Source: Earliella scabrosa (taxonomy: Eukaryota > Basidiomycota > Agaricomycetes > Polyporales > Polyporaceae). Taken from it: a stretch of 64,000 nt of DNA. The notes below the pieces were generated by a model. The model did no database searches. It was not told the DNA's origin and saw only the letters and a program-made list of their open reading frames with translations. The stretch is from contig JABYQQ010000031.1 of assembly GCA_022605405.1 (NCBI GenBank), forward strand, positions 342,583 through 406,582, given 5' to 3'. A program made the translations under genes and the position numbers. Below, piece after piece: positions 11,744-24,698 of this stretch. Every line of letters begins with the position of its first letter. Position 1 is the first letter of the stretch.

Positions 11744-13510
11744 TCACTCATGCTGTTCGTCGTACTTCCACACAACACGCGGATCTGCGCACCTACGGGG
11801 ATGGAATTCGACCCACGTGCTGCAAGGCTCTCCGTGGCAGATGAGCGCGACGAACTCGAGCAAGGGGCACGCCTCCATGATGCCGACGACTTCCCATCCT
11901 CGCGAGTCTCGGAGCGTCGCTCTCCAATCGTATCTGTCATGAAAAGACTCGACATATGGTGGACATTCATCGTGGAAGTCGAGATTTAGGTACGCTGTGC
12001 GCAGGCGACGTAGATCGGTCAAGATGTGGAGTATGCGATCCTGGGTATTAGTGTGAGTATCGGGAGATCCATGACGGGGATAATGAGAATGACGGCGCTC
12101 ACGTAGTCGACTAACGAGTCCCGATCGGCGCGATACCGATGCAGGGCGAGGTGCTCGAGTTGCGGGAGCGCAATCACCAGGTGTTTGAGCAGTTCATCGT
12201 CCTCGTCGGCCGTCTGCACGATGTAGACGAGCTCCATGCGCGATAGGCGAGGGAGTGACATCCGCTTCAAGATGTGCAGGCACTCGGCGGCGGTAAGAAT
12301 TGGCTGGGAGAAGCCGCTATCGAGCAAACCGAGGTTGTGGTAGTATCGAGGCCAGTCTCGCAAGGTGAGGTTGGTGAGGCGGCTCGTGTCGATGGAGAAT
12401 ATGGCGTCATCGATAGCGGGATAAGCGATTTGGAGGGATTCTAACTGCCACGGTAACTGTGTTGCTGAGCGACGCCCTAATGTTGATATTCTACCGGTTC
12501 CTCGTGCACGTTGCGCTATCATGATTGATAGATGTCGTAGTGTAGGTAAGCATGAGAGTAATGGTCGAAGAAGAGTGGTCTGCGCATCGTTGAGATATCG
12601 ACCATGGATCTCCAGAGAGCGAAGACGCGGCCAAGGCATGTTAGTCATTGCTGCGAGTGGCGACGTCTCCATCGGGATCTTGAGACATTCTGCCGTAGTG
12701 TTCATTGTGAGGATGAGGCGAGACAAGCATTGTGCCTCGACTGCAAAATCATCTTGAAGGGTCGTCTGCGAATCATCACCCCTCGACCAGAGTACATACA
12801 GGATTTCTCGCCAGATTGTCACATTGTATGAGAGCACAGAGAGTCGGTTGGGAACTGTGGCGAGGAGGTCGGAAGCATCGGGATATGGCTCGACGCCAAA
12901 GAAAGCGGTAGGAGTGTTGATGAAGATCGACGTGATAGTAGGTTTTGCGAGACACTTGCTTAGGGTACCCCAGTGTATACCTAGACAGCCCTCTGCGAAG
13001 GTGATCGAACGGATCCCTGGTAGAACATCTAGCTCCATCCCGGCTAAGACCCGGGAGTCGGGATCAGCCATACTGCGAGCAAGATTGTGAGGCTTTCCCG
13101 TTCAAAAGAAAGGGAAAGGCTCGCGCGTACGGTACTAATATCGCGACCGTGTAGGTAAGATGACTATGGGTTTCAATCAGCATGCACCACATTATAACAC
13201 ACTCTAAAGACTAACCGGACGAACGGGCGGATGGCGGTCGGAGGCGCCCCGGAAAGCCCACGTGGATGGGCGGCGCAGCGTGCAAAAAGATGCGGGGCGC
13301 ATAGTCTGCGGAAAAAGTGGGATGTAAGAGCAAATTTCGCCAGAGAGCCCCGGTCCTCAAGCATTCGGACTGCGATGAGGTTGAAGACATCTTCATTAAT
13401 GACACTTTCCAACTGCGAAACCCCATCCAGCGTCAGTGGAGCCGTAATCCGTAGTGGGTGTACAGTCTCACCGCTACTGAGGGTCGCATAGGCTCAATAT
13501 TAATCTGCAT
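11744..13510 (-). CDS. F-box / leucine-rich-type protein, paralogue B
   Basis: Closest relative of paralogue A in this window. The start is at 13508-13510; a first exon (MQINIEPMRPSVA) ends at a GTGAGA donor and is joined at a CGCAG acceptor to LESVINEDVFNLIAVRML, the F-box. A large exon (about 13070-12110) carries the leucine-rich segments, including LESLQIAYPAIDDAIFSID and LTNLTLRDWPRYYHNLG. An intron of about 65 bases interrupts the last part after ALVDY, as in A and C. The final exon ends at 11744 with a conserved tail (HLNLDFHDECPPYV-like, then GWEVVGIMEACPLLEFVAL). Probable substrate adaptor of an SCF ubiquitin ligase; substrate unknown. It is head to head with paralogue C. Confidence 0.75.
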
Positions 13511-13928
13511 GTTGGTGGTTGGTGGGTTGGTGGTGCCACGCAAATGAAGCAGAGAGCCGAGCTCAAGGCGCAACATTCGAGCGTGGGATTATTTGTCATC
13601 GATCATAATGGTGGCGCTCAAGTTGTTGAATCACGCTGGCACATGGTATGTATGTACTTACTACCAGCCATTCAACTCGAGAGTAGTGAAGCTTAAGTTC
13701 AAGTGAGCCAACCTGTTCCCCGCGCTGAGATCGGAGTAGAAAACAAACCGGCGTGATACACACCGCAAGCGACGCTACAGAAGACGACTGAGCCTCCGGG
13801 CTTCCTCACTCCTCCTGGACTGTACTTATGTTCATCAGCTCTTGTGAATCGTAAGTAATTACCATCAGTCCTGCTCCGCCCGAGCGTCGAAGAGTCTCTC
13901 GGTTGTCCCAGCCTGGTTATGACTAGCA
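13511..13928. promoter_or_regulatory. shared divergent promoter region of F-box paralogues B and C
   Basis: 418 bases separate the two divergent start codons. Both promoters must lie here. I see no clear TATA box. A short GGTTGGTGGGTTGGTGG tract occurs just before the B gene (about 13515-13532). Confidence 0.4.
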
Positions 13929-15717
13929 ATGTTCGATGTGAGTTGATGAGTCAGAACTCCACGCTTCATAGATTAACACTGATGGCCATGTCCGATGGCG
14001 GTAGTTCAGCGAGGACGTCTTTGCCCTCATCGTCGACAAGCTGCTTGAAGACAGGGGCTCGTTGGCGAACCTATCTCGAACATCGCGAAACCTCCGGTCA
14101 ATATGTGCCCCGTTTCTCTTTGCTCGTTGCGTTGCTCATCCGGACGGGATCTCCGGCATCCCGCCGTCTGTCCTTCGTCCATACATCCGGTACGTTGTGC
14201 ATCCAATTTGCGCGGCTGAGCTGAGTGTCATTGCCGTCAGTCACATCACCTATATTGCCACTGGGGTTCCGTACGTCGTTCACCTCATACAACATTCCGA
14301 CTGCGCTGACTCCTAGCAAAGTATCGACAAAACAAGTGCAGCAGTGCCTATTGCAACAATGCTGGACCACCTGCCGGCCATACGCTCAGTCACCATTGTC
14401 AGTGGCCATCCCAGCGTTATCTGGGAGACAATCGACAAGTGCCTCGCCACGCCAGCCATCACCTCGATATGTGTCGAGCACGCCTCCTTCATCTCCGCTG
14501 AGCCCTACCCTGATACGCAGACTCTTGCTATCAGACCCAACAGCCTGTCTCGATTCTCGTACATCGCATACCCCTGGAGAGAGATTACACATTCGCTGGA
14601 TCGCAGGGGATACGAGCACATGGAGCTTGAAGATCTGTACCCGATCGAGACGCAATGCCTGTCCCGCATCGTGCTCGCGATACACACCACAGCGGAGCAT
14701 CTCAGCCTTCCCATGAAGACAGCACCGCTCGCAGTCATGGCCAACCTCCCTTGGCCACGCCTGCGTCGTCTGTCAATCCGTGGAAAGTATCTAAACGACT
14801 CGCAGGAGACCATGCTTCGCCCGTTGCTCACCAGCGTCCCGGATCTGCGCCGTCTGTCAATCATGGCAGGCAGGGAAATCGGCAGCGCTCCAGGCAGCCT
14901 AAGATACCCCATCCTCGGGCGATACCCTGAGGTCTCGCACATCCCGGAGACATGGAAACTAGAATCACTGGAGGTGGCATATCCAGACCCCGAGGACACC
15001 CTCTTCTCGGTTGACACTAGTCATCTCGTCCACCTATCCCTGCGCGACTGGCCGAGGTACTACCATGATCTCGGAGGCATCCACAGCGGCTTCTTTGCCC
15101 CCATCCTCACGGCCACGGAGTGCCTGCACATCCTGCAGCGCATGCAGCTCCCGCGATTGTCGCACCTCGAGCTCGTGTACATCGTGCACGCTCCCGATGA
15201 GGACGACGAGCTGTTGCACTACTTGCCAGCGGCCCTTCCCCAACTCGCGCATCTTACGCTACACCGATATCGCGCCGATCGACGGGCATTGGTAGACTAC
15301 GTGAGTCTCACCACTACGTTCGAGCTCGGAGCGCATGGCAGCCCGGGCCTGAGCTCGTGCGGTCCGACGCTCACTAACATCGGTCATGATGGACAGGAGC
15401 GGATCCTCAGAATCCTCACCGGCCTTCGCCTTCTGCGCACGGCGCACCTCAATCTCGACTTCCACGACGAGTGCCCTGCGTACGTAGAGTTCCGGGAGCG
15501 GGCGGCTCGCTACCGCTGGATGCGCACCCTCCGCGACACGCGCGGCTGGGAGGTCGTCAACATCATGGAGGCCTGTCCGCTGCTCGAGTTCGTCGCCCTG
15601 ATCTGTCACGGCTACCAGTTCAGCACGTGGGTGGAGTTTCATCCGCGCCGGTGCGCAAAGCCGCGGTTGGTGCACGTGTACGACAAGCGACACAGGTACG
15701 ATCCCCTGCATGCATAG
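13929..15717 (+). CDS. F-box / leucine-rich-type protein, paralogue C
   Basis: A three-codon first exon (MFD, 13929-13937) ends at GTGAGT and joins at a GGTAG acceptor to FSEDVFALIVDKLLEDRGSL, the F-box. Other introns follow VLRPYIR and a short exon. The large exon (from about 14314 to 15300) has leucine-rich segments including LRRLSIRGKYLN, LESLEVAYPDPEDTLFSVD and LVHLSLRDWPRYYHDLG. An intron at 15301 (GTGAGT, reading through in frame) ends at CAG before ERILRILTGLRLLRTAHLNL. The stop is at 15715-15717. More diverged from A and B than they are from each other, so it is probably the older copy. It is the cleanest of the three models. SCF adaptor role inferred from the family. Confidence 0.75.
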
Positions 15718-16121
15718 CTAGGATGTGACAGCGACTCATGCTGCGCGCAGAGACTCCTATCCAAATCCTTATTCGAACCACCACAGATGGGTTTAGGATG
15801 ATCCATGAGGTTCCTGTTATGGCCGAGACGAATGACTGCGAGCAAAGCGAGCATATCCCGGCGCGTGGGTGTAGACAGACGGCACACACGTACGTCTGCT
15901 GCATGGTGAGATGCCTGCTCGTGCTCGGTCCTCCGAGTAGAGACTCGGCGCCAATCTTGTTGTCAGAGCACGAGAGATGGGCACAAGTATGTAGATGCAT
16001 AGCAGACATCCACTTATCGTCGATGAGCGAAAGCATGTATGTGTATTATAACGAACGACGAACGACGAGTAACTATTCGCCGAGCATCCCGCATCCCGCT
16101 CCTCACTCGCAGCCCTCCCAT
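15718..16121. other. intergenic between convergent genes
   Basis: Holds the 3' ends of the F-box gene C and the complex I gene. A short ACGA-type tandem (about 16050-16068) is the only notable feature. Confidence 0.5.
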
Positions 16122-17902
16122 CTACGCACTCGGTGGGGGCACCTCCGGCAAGTTCGCGCCCAAATTATCCGGGATAGCAAGCGTCGGGTCCGTCTGGCTC
16201 TTCAGCCGCCCACCAAACAGCACGGGCCCATGCTCCGCGCGGAACTGGGCGATGCGCTTCTCGACCTCTGGGCGGAAGTGGCGCATGAGGCCCTGGATGG
16301 GCCACGCGGCGGCGTCGCCGAGCGCGCAGATGGTGCGGCCCTCGATCTGCTTCGTGAGCTCGAGGAGCATGTCGATCTCGCGCTGGTGCCCGCGCCCCTC
16401 GGCGAAGCGGTCCATCATGTTCATCATCCACGTCGTGCCCTCCCTGCAGGGCGTGCATTGACCGCAGGACTCATGCTTGTAGAACTGGATGGAGGGTCAG
16501 TGTCAGTGTGGGATCGCGTGGGGTAGAGGGACACGTACGTGAGCGAAACGAGCAATGGCCTTGACGATGTCGGTGCTCTTGTCCATGACGATGACGGCAC
16601 CGGTACCAAGACCGGACTGAGCGTCCTTGAGCGAGTCGTAGTCCATCCTACAAGCAGCGTACTCAGCGCATGAGAGTGTGGGCTGGGCGACGATCCACTC
16701 ACAGAACCTCGGAGCACTTGTCGATAGGGAGAACGGGGACGGAGCTACCACCCGGGATAATGCCGAGCAGGTTGTCCCAGCCACCGCGGACACCGCCGCA
16801 GTGCTTCTCGATGAGGTCCTTGAGCGGGATGCTCATTTCCTCCTCGACGACGCAGGGGTTGTTCACGTGGCCGGAGATGCAGAAGAGCTTCGTGCCCTGG
16901 TTCCGCGCACGGCCGAACGACGCGAACCAGTTTGAGCCTCGTCTGCAGATGGTGGGTGCGACAGCGACGGTCTCGACGTTGGCGACAGTTGTTGGGCAGC
17001 CGAACAAACCGACGTCGGCGGGGAAGGGAGGCTTGAGACGGGGCTTTCCCTGCTTGCCCTCGAGGGACTCGATAAGGGCAGTCTCCTCACCGCAGATGTA
17101 CGCGCCAGCGCCGCGGTGGAGGTAGACGTCGAAGGAGTACCCGGAACCGCACGCATCTTTGCCAAGAAGGCCGGCCTTGTAGGCCTCGTTGATGGCTTGC
17201 TGCACGTGCGACGCCTCCTGGTAAAACTCGCCACGGATGTAGATGTAGGCTGCGCTGGCATTCATGGCACGACCGGCAACAAGACAGCCCTCGACGAGCT
17301 TGTGGGGGTCACCCCGCATGATCTCGCGGTCTTTGCAGGTACCGGGCTCACCCTCATCGGCGTTGACGACGAGATAGCGGGGACTGAGGTAGAGGTTGGG
17401 AAAGGAGGAGCGATAGGAGACAAGTGTGCTCACCGTGGGTCCTTCTCCCAACCGGGCTTGTTCATGAAGCTCCATTTGAGACCACTAGGGAAGCCGGCAC
17501 CTCCTCGTCCACGAAGACCCGAGTCCTTGATGGTCTGGATGATCCAAGAGTCGCCCTTGAGAAGAATATCCTTGGTTTTGTGCCAGTCACCGCGAGACTA
17601 GAGCAAGCGCTTAGTCACGTCATACGAAGGAAGGAGTCTGGTCGGATACGCACCATGGCGCCCTTGATACCATGGTCATGTCTGCAGTAGGCGTTGGTGA
17701 ATATGCGGTCCTGGTCCTTGAGGCCGCCGTAGCGACGGACAGGGGGGTCCTGCACGGTCGCAAACGAGCGACGCAGCTTGGCCCGGAACGGCCGTGAGAT
17801 GTCTGCGCCAGTCGCGCGGGTCGTCAGCAAACTTCGCATGGGCGGTCGTGGTGGGGAGAGGGCGAGATACGAACTGGTCGCCGGCGACGCGTGTCTGAGC
17901 AT
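16122..17902 (-). CDS. NDUFV1: NADH:ubiquinone oxidoreductase 51 kDa subunit (mitochondrial complex I)
   Basis: Five exons in phase (17902-17654, 17597-17434, 17383-16703, 16647-16539, 16484-16122) give 521 residues, close to the usual 490-500 plus presequence. The protein carries the FMN and NADH site and cluster N3, the entry point for electrons from NADH, in the peripheral arm in the mitochondrial matrix. Seen: an Arg/Ser-rich, acid-poor N-terminus (targeting signal; a second Met at residue 22 is an alternative start), GRGGAGFP (113-120, nucleotide loop), [36 protein letters not shown], and CGQCTPC (408-414) with a distal cysteine at about 454, the four [4Fe-4S] ligands. All hallmark residues are present, so it should be functional. 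Confidence 0.96.
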
Positions 17903-20900
17903 CGTCTTGGACGGTGACGGAGTGTGTTTGCTCGTCGCTGACCGTTGCCCGCCCTTCCACTGGCTCGGGATCCGCCGGGTCCGTGCTTGGCTGTGTTTGG
18001 CTTGTGGCGACACACCCGACGAATGGCGCCCGCGCGGTTTGTCGAATCGTCATCGCGCGCTGCCAGTCCTTGTCCGTCGACAACAACTGTCTCCTCGTCT
18101 CTGAGCTCTCTCCGCACTCTCTACGTACAAGACCACATCCGGAGCAAGCTTCCGTGCTCGTGTAGTTGTGTCAATGGAACATCTGTATTCTGGGCGAGCG
18201 CGACTCACATTGCCGGGGCGTGTTTGTGGGACGGCTCGTGGCCTTGTGCCATGCTTGCTCAAGGAAGAACAAGTCAATTGCTCGTGAGTGAAGCGTACAT
18301 GTGCTCGCCCGTGTCTCTGCCCCCACCTGGAGCGGTCAAAATTTGCTGTAATACCAGCGAGTCGACGCTGTATGTCAGGCGTATTACCTCTCTCGCCCTG
18401 GCGGACCGGCGAGCACACCGCCCCGTAAGCAATCTCCGTCTGCAATTCTAGCTCTCTGCACCCGTTGACTTCCCTGTCCGTACAGTGCTCCCTTCTGACA
18501 GTCAGCTTTGACTCTGCGCGACGTACGAACCATGCACGAAGCCGTCTCTGCTTGGAAATCTCTCCCACCATCCTCGAGTCCTCCATCACGCCTTCTCCCT
18601 CTATGTCCGCATTTGTACTAGGCACTCCATCCAGGCCTCGCCAGAGTAGCTCCAGAGCACTCGTCCGTCTCTCGAATCTAGCCATAGGACCACATCTGGC
18701 TAGACGATAGTGCGTCTCTGCTCGTTACTCTTCTCTTCCAGCCCGCCAATACCACCCCATGGTAGATCTTCACCTTTCATTGTATCGGACCATCCTCTTG
18801 TTCTTTTCCGATACCCAATGCTCTGTCACATCCCGAACTCTTCGGCTCGACCTGGCATCCGGCCAGACGATCTCGCTCCTCATTGGCCTGTCCTGCAGCT
18901 GTACTTACCGCTCTTCCCATCCAATACGCCCCCGAGCGTCCGCCTCCCATCGGCATCCCACGACCAATCACGCCCCATTTCCTGCCAGCGCGTCCGCCGC
19001 ATCCATCTATCGACGATCCACCGAGGCTTCCCGACCTCCGAGATCCCCAAATACCAAATACCCCCATCCCGGACTTCACGCTCGGCGTGCGAACCGGCTC
19101 GAGGCACTCGACCACTATCTCCGTCCGTGGCGCTCCCGGCAAAAGCCATGAACTCTACTCAATGACCCATCCTCCTTCTCTGTCCCTCAAGCTACCGTGC
19201 TCTGCCTGATCCCGTTCGCTCACTCCTGTACCTGGCATGGCTATCACCCCGACGTCTATCTATAGGCTTCCCGGGCTCCCACCAGGCTTCGGCTGTGCCT
19301 ACTCGGGATATCATACGCCTTGATATACGAATCACAGGCTTTTGACTTCCGGGCCATGCGCTCTTCGCTGCCCGCGGTGGACACTTCATAGGCCCGTCCC
19401 GGCTATGCTCAGCGCGCCCGTCCTGTCGGTATAACCAGCGGTGTACTGGCTGGAGTCGTTCTCTTACGTCGATTGGGCCTTCGCTATGCCACCTATACGG
19501 TAGTACCCATTCCAGACGCTGGCGTACCTTGTCCGACGGTGGCTTCCTTGCCTCTACGAGCCAGCATACGCTCGATCATGCTCACGCATCTCGCCGACGC
19601 ATCTTCCTCAATGTCCGACAAGTCGGCTCTCCCGATGCCCTTGTCCCTCCTTGTCCTCCATCAGGCACGCCTTCTCCAGGATCAACCTCCGCGACTCTTG
19701 GACATCGTGCCCAACCTTGTCGGGTCTGTACGTCCCTACGCTCAGGGTCGTCGCCTTCGTACGTGTACCCAGCTCAAGCTTCTACCGGATCTGCAACCTT
19801 GTGCAACCCATCCCTCTCACCCCTCATCTTCGCGCTCGTCCCGGCCGTCCCACGTTCCCCATGAGCGTCCAATGGCCCGTCCATCGTCCACACGTCTCCT
19901 CTGCACCCGGCTCCGCTCGCCAGACTTCTCGCCCGTCGTGCCTGATGGACGCGGTTCTGCCGTCATGAAGCTCAGTCAGCTCTGGGTGCCCGTGCCTTGC
20001 GGCCTTGTTCGTGGATCTGCACGCCGCGAAGCGAAGTCGAGGGCTGGACGGACGGGCGGAAGGACGGAAGGATGGTTTCCTCGCCGGCGGCACGTAGGAT
20101 CGCGATGTGATCTGGGGCTGGGGCCTGAACGTTGAATGTTGAACGTTGAACGCGAGGATGGATGTTCGGCGGCGGCTTCAAGGCCTTTCACCTCCACCGC
20201 CAGCGTCGGACGGACTACCCATTGCCTGCGATGAGCGCGATGGACGGGACGCGGTGGTACCTCATGGGTCAACGACGACGCTGCTGGATGGCCACTTCAC
20301 CTTCGCTCTCGCTCTCTCGATCCAGGCGCGGATCTCTCCCCGGTGCTGGTTCAATCCGATCTTCGTCTAGACTTTTGATGCAACGTGGTGGCCGATTTCG
20401 ACATCTATAGGGTGCGCATCTACTCTACATACGGGTCTCTACAGGACACGTTCATCTCCGTACGAGCCGACTCGACCTGCTGGCGAATGCGAAACGGTGC
20501 GCGGTCCGCACCCGAGTGCCGAACGGCCTCCTTCGCTCGAAGCCCGGAAGCGCGGACTCCACCTCTCCGTCACTCCGTCCCTGCGCTAGAAGACACAGAT
20601 CTAGGAGAAGGCCGAGGCGCGCAACCTTGTTCTTGTTGGAGCCTGAGGGAAGCCGTCCGCGCCGTTACTCACCACCTACCCGTTATGCGTCCGGCCACAC
20701 TCGGCCTCCCATCGCGTCCACCACGCACACATGTGGACGTGTGCACGTCTATCGCGTGCCGGGGAGCGGCGACGCGCAGCCGCATACAGTCAGGTTCGGA
20801 GTTCAGAGTGTGTTTGGTGGGCTTTGTTCCGCTCGTTCCTGCCGGGTGCGGCGGGTGCGGACGAGTCGAAGGCATCTGATGCACGTCGGACGTTCTGACA

Positions 20901-23900
20901 TCTGTTCGGACGTTGGACGTCCAAACCCCGAATCAACATTCGCCCGGCGTCCCCGAGGACCGCCGAGGACGGGGGACGAGCTGGCGAAGTTGCGCCAGGT
21001 GGATGCAACTGGGATGTGGAGGTGCGCCGTTCGGTAGCGTTTAGTGCGCGAATGTTGATCCATTCCCTCGATCATTAGCAGATACGTGGTTTGCGTGCCT
21101 GGCTCGCGTGCGTACAACGTTGCTGTTTTTGGACAGATATTTCCACCATCGACATCGACAGCCACCGCACGCTACGCCACGGGAGGGCACGAGACGCAAT
21201 CACCGTCGGTGAGTGTCTGCCTCCGTCTCCGTGTTGAATGTTCTAATGTATGTGTCAGAGCTGGAGTTGATGGAGGCGCACAATCTCATCACCCTTGTGC
21301 CCTTGTACGTCAGTGCGCTGGCTGAACTCAGACGGAAGGGGTCTGATCGCTCGTTCGTCCGCGTCAGAGCTGTCAGGACGCTGGTAAGAGCGTGCGCCGG
21401 ATTTCTGGTTGATGCGCCTCATGTGCCTGGCTCGCAGTGTTCTGAGGCGAGCACGAATTGAGAACTCACGAATCGCGAAGTCAATCGGCATCGTCTATGC
21501 ATATGCTCGAGCTGTGCGTGGTCTCCAAGTCCCCTGCGAACATAGCGGACTGACTACACACCCTCCAGGCTGCAGGCCAGGCATTCACCCGACCCTCGTG
21601 TCGTCCGCGTCGTTTTGGAATTCGAGGTTGACAGCGTTTTGTCAGCGGAGGAAGTTCGAGAAGGCGGCGAAATACAAATTGAAGACCGGACCGGCGGGTT
21701 CCTGCGCGCCCGATGTGGCAGTTGGCGGGCCACTTACGCACGCCGCGCGAATCCGATCGACGACGATCCACTCCCCCAACGCTCTCAATATTCAGCCGAT
21801 CGCTGCACATCGGGGCAAATGCGAGCGGGCTGTCACTCGGTACGTCTGTACGCTCGCGCAGAGATCGGTGTTGTTGGCTGACTCGTACCTCGCAAGTAAC
21901 ACTGAACAGATCTAGAGAGGTACTAGTTGAATGAATGCATGCACGCTGGGATGAGGGTCGGTCGGCGATTTGGAATTCGGAGTTGTAGATTGTGGTGAGT
22001 GGACAGTCAGCGATCGACGATGGCCCCTTGCGCGTGCGGCGTGTGGGGCTCCGGCATTCCGGCCACTCGATCGTCTCCACACTCGGGGCGAGCGATCATC
22101 CAGTCCAGTCCCAGCCCAGTCCTCCGTTCACTCAGAGTAAAGTAAGTGGTGTGCTAGTTGCGGAATCCATGGCACTCACGCTGACTCTGACTTCTGCAGC
22201 GAGCGAGGAAGATCTGCGTCCTGCAGCACACACATGCCCACTCCGAAGCCGTCTCGCCTCTCTCCGTCCCGGGCCGCCCAAGTGCTCCGTGCTACACAGC
22301 GGCTGACGGTGGCACGCGCGCAGGACGGATCGCGGGAAGCCGTCTCGGTCGCGTGCGCGAGACGGACAATGTGGCACGCTAGAAGCCCTCCGGAAAGATT
22401 GCACGCTAGTACGACCGTCTGCAAGACTGCGACTGTATGCATATGCACCAGCGCCCGCCGCGTACCGAGTACGTCTAGTGATACACTCGAACGCCGAACG
22501 CCTCTGATCTCCGCGCGGGTAGAGAGCTGCAAGGTGCTGTTAGACTCGCCCCTGCCCCCGGGAACGCGCTGGAACGCGTCGAGCAGAACACGAAGCCCCG
22601 GCATACGCTGGCATGATGGCACGATGGAGAAGGCTCGGGGGTCCCGCGCGTGAAAGACGTCTGGGCCCGGTGGACGGTTTTCGATGTCAGAATCCATCGG
22701 GTTGAAGACGCGGCAGAGGCTAACCTAACCTTACCTTGCCTTACCTCGAGGCGCGGATGAGCGCGGGTGGATTGACGGCTCGGACTCGGCTCGGGCACGC
22801 TGCACGCCGCACGGATTCGAATCGATGTGTTTGGGTTTGAGTTGCACTCCAGCCGCTGTGGCCACTGGCCGATATACTTACGCTCACAGAAGTACATGTA
22901 GATAGATGAAGAAGGCGAGGGACCGAGGGTGGATCGTGCGCGTCTCAGATACACGGTGCACCGTGCCTCGAGGTGCTCGTATATCAATATGAATATGTAG
23001 ACAACCTCGCTCGTATGTACGTTAGACAGTCGACCGTTCCGCGAACGCCTCGAGTTGCATAGCGCGTGTTCGAGTCGTCGCGCGTTCGGCGCAAGAGATC
23101 CTTCTGTGACGAATCGCGATACACTCCATCGTGCCAGTATGCGGTCGCTGTGGAGTGCACTCGAGCTCGCGCGCGCCCCTTCCAACTTGAATTTCTAAAT
23201 CGCAAGACCCGGACGCGTCCTCTGCAGAGTCTGATCCACGCGCGCACGCGAACGCGGTCAGATCGTCCGCTCGGGCCTCGCGGAAGGTCTAACACCTACG
23301 CGTACGGACGGAAAGAGCCAGCGCGTGCGTGCGAGAAGCAAGGGCCCGGGACAACGATAGCACGCGCGCGCGCGTCCGGAGGGCCGAAGAAGCCCCATCC
23401 ATCCATCGCCTTCGCTGCTCCTTCGCGCAATACAAATACGAAGCCCCCAGCCTGCCCGTGCCCTCGAGCCGGGCTCCGAGCTGAGGTGAGATCTGCATAC
23501 TCATGCTCGCTCGCTCGCTATACGGTGAGTGGGAGTTGTGGCGGCACAGAGGACCGAGGCTGAGCAGGCTCTCCGCTCAGGGAGTCTACTTGGCACCCTG
23601 ACAAAATGAACTGTCCGTGCACGCGCGCGATGGCGTGTGCCTCGCGCGAAGCCGCGACATCCGCAGAGTCCGCAGAATCTTCAATCGGGAGCGGACGAAG
23701 AGCGGACGCAGACGCGGAGACGCGAGGTACTGTGCTGATCGACGCTAGTCAGAGCCGCACGGCCGGCGAAGAAGATGATGCACGAGGGGCCTTGCGAAGA
23801 CGTACAGAGAAGGAGAGTCTGCGCTCGGCTTCTTGGACCTGGACTGCGTGCGCGCGCGGAAGCACAAGGGCCGCAGACGTACGCGGGAAGTGGGGAGCGC

Positions 23901-24698
23901 ACGGCATGGGGATGGACGCGATGGTATGGTATATTTGCTTTGGTGATATCGATTATTATGGATGCGAGCACGTACACGATTGCGAAAAAGTCCGAGTGAG
24001 AAATAGTGATACAGAGAGGATAGGTACAACAGCATTGGGCAGCAACGAGCGACGAGAGCAAAACGGGAGCGATGGGAGCGACGAGGGGAGCGCGGGGTTT
24101 TGGAGTGTGTATGAATGGGTAGATGGAGCATGACGTCGAACGTGGAGGTACGGGATGGGAGCGGGAGGCGGGAGAAGGTCAAGAGAGACCGGCGAAGGAG
24201 AACCGGGAGACCAAGGACGACGATTACCCGGGGCAGACTGTAGCGTAGGTGTAGGTGCCGGGATGACGAGGCGGGTCGGGAGACGGGGTCGCGGTAGCGT
24301 CTTGGTCTTGGATGGAGGGATCGCGCGGGGGCTATATGTTACGTGTCGAGTCCGCGTCAAGGACGCGATGGGGTTTTCTTGTTGAGTGGAGCGAGGCGGG
24401 ATGGAAGGAAGATGAGGCGGCGCGCGCAGGGGCCTTGGGAGGGAGCCTCGGGCGCGGAGGGGGAGCGCAGAGGGATTTGCGGAGGGGCTTCGGTGGGACC
24501 GGACAGGAGATGGAACTGGGGAGAAGGTGGGGCGACGAACCTGTGGACCCGGTGAGCTCCACCTGCGGACAGCCTAGGCCCTGCGCGTCGGACGTGTCCT
24601 AATCTCCGTGCTCGGAACGGCGGCGGCGAAGAGGACGAAAGGACGCGAAAAGGCTTGGGGGGACGCGTAGGATGGGGCTTGGGGGAGGGAGGGACGCG
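17903..24698. other. 6.8 kb GC-rich stretch with no supportable gene
   Basis: Many overlapping ORFs of 60-236 codons occur on both strands, as expected in GC-rich DNA. None gives a known motif, consistent splice phasing or plausible amino-acid composition. Small features only: a GAACGTTGAATGTTGAAC-type short repeat near 20125-20150 and a CTAACCTAACCTTACC tract near 22720. The first few hundred bases are the promoter of the complex I gene. Confidence 0.5.

Noticed and set aside
11351..11989. 212-codon plus-strand ORF
   Set aside because: Mostly antisense to the conserved last exon of F-box paralogue B and to the kinase remnant; no motif of its own.
22475..23185. 236-codon minus-strand ORF and other long ORFs at 18-24 kb
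   Set aside because: Arg/Ser-rich composition, no motif and no splice support; such ORFs are expected by chance in GC-rich DNA.
23500..24140. Possible plus-strand gene (175-codon ORF at 23606)
   Set aside because: Composition is Arg/Ala/Ser-biased, with no conserved motif and no splice sites keeping a frame.
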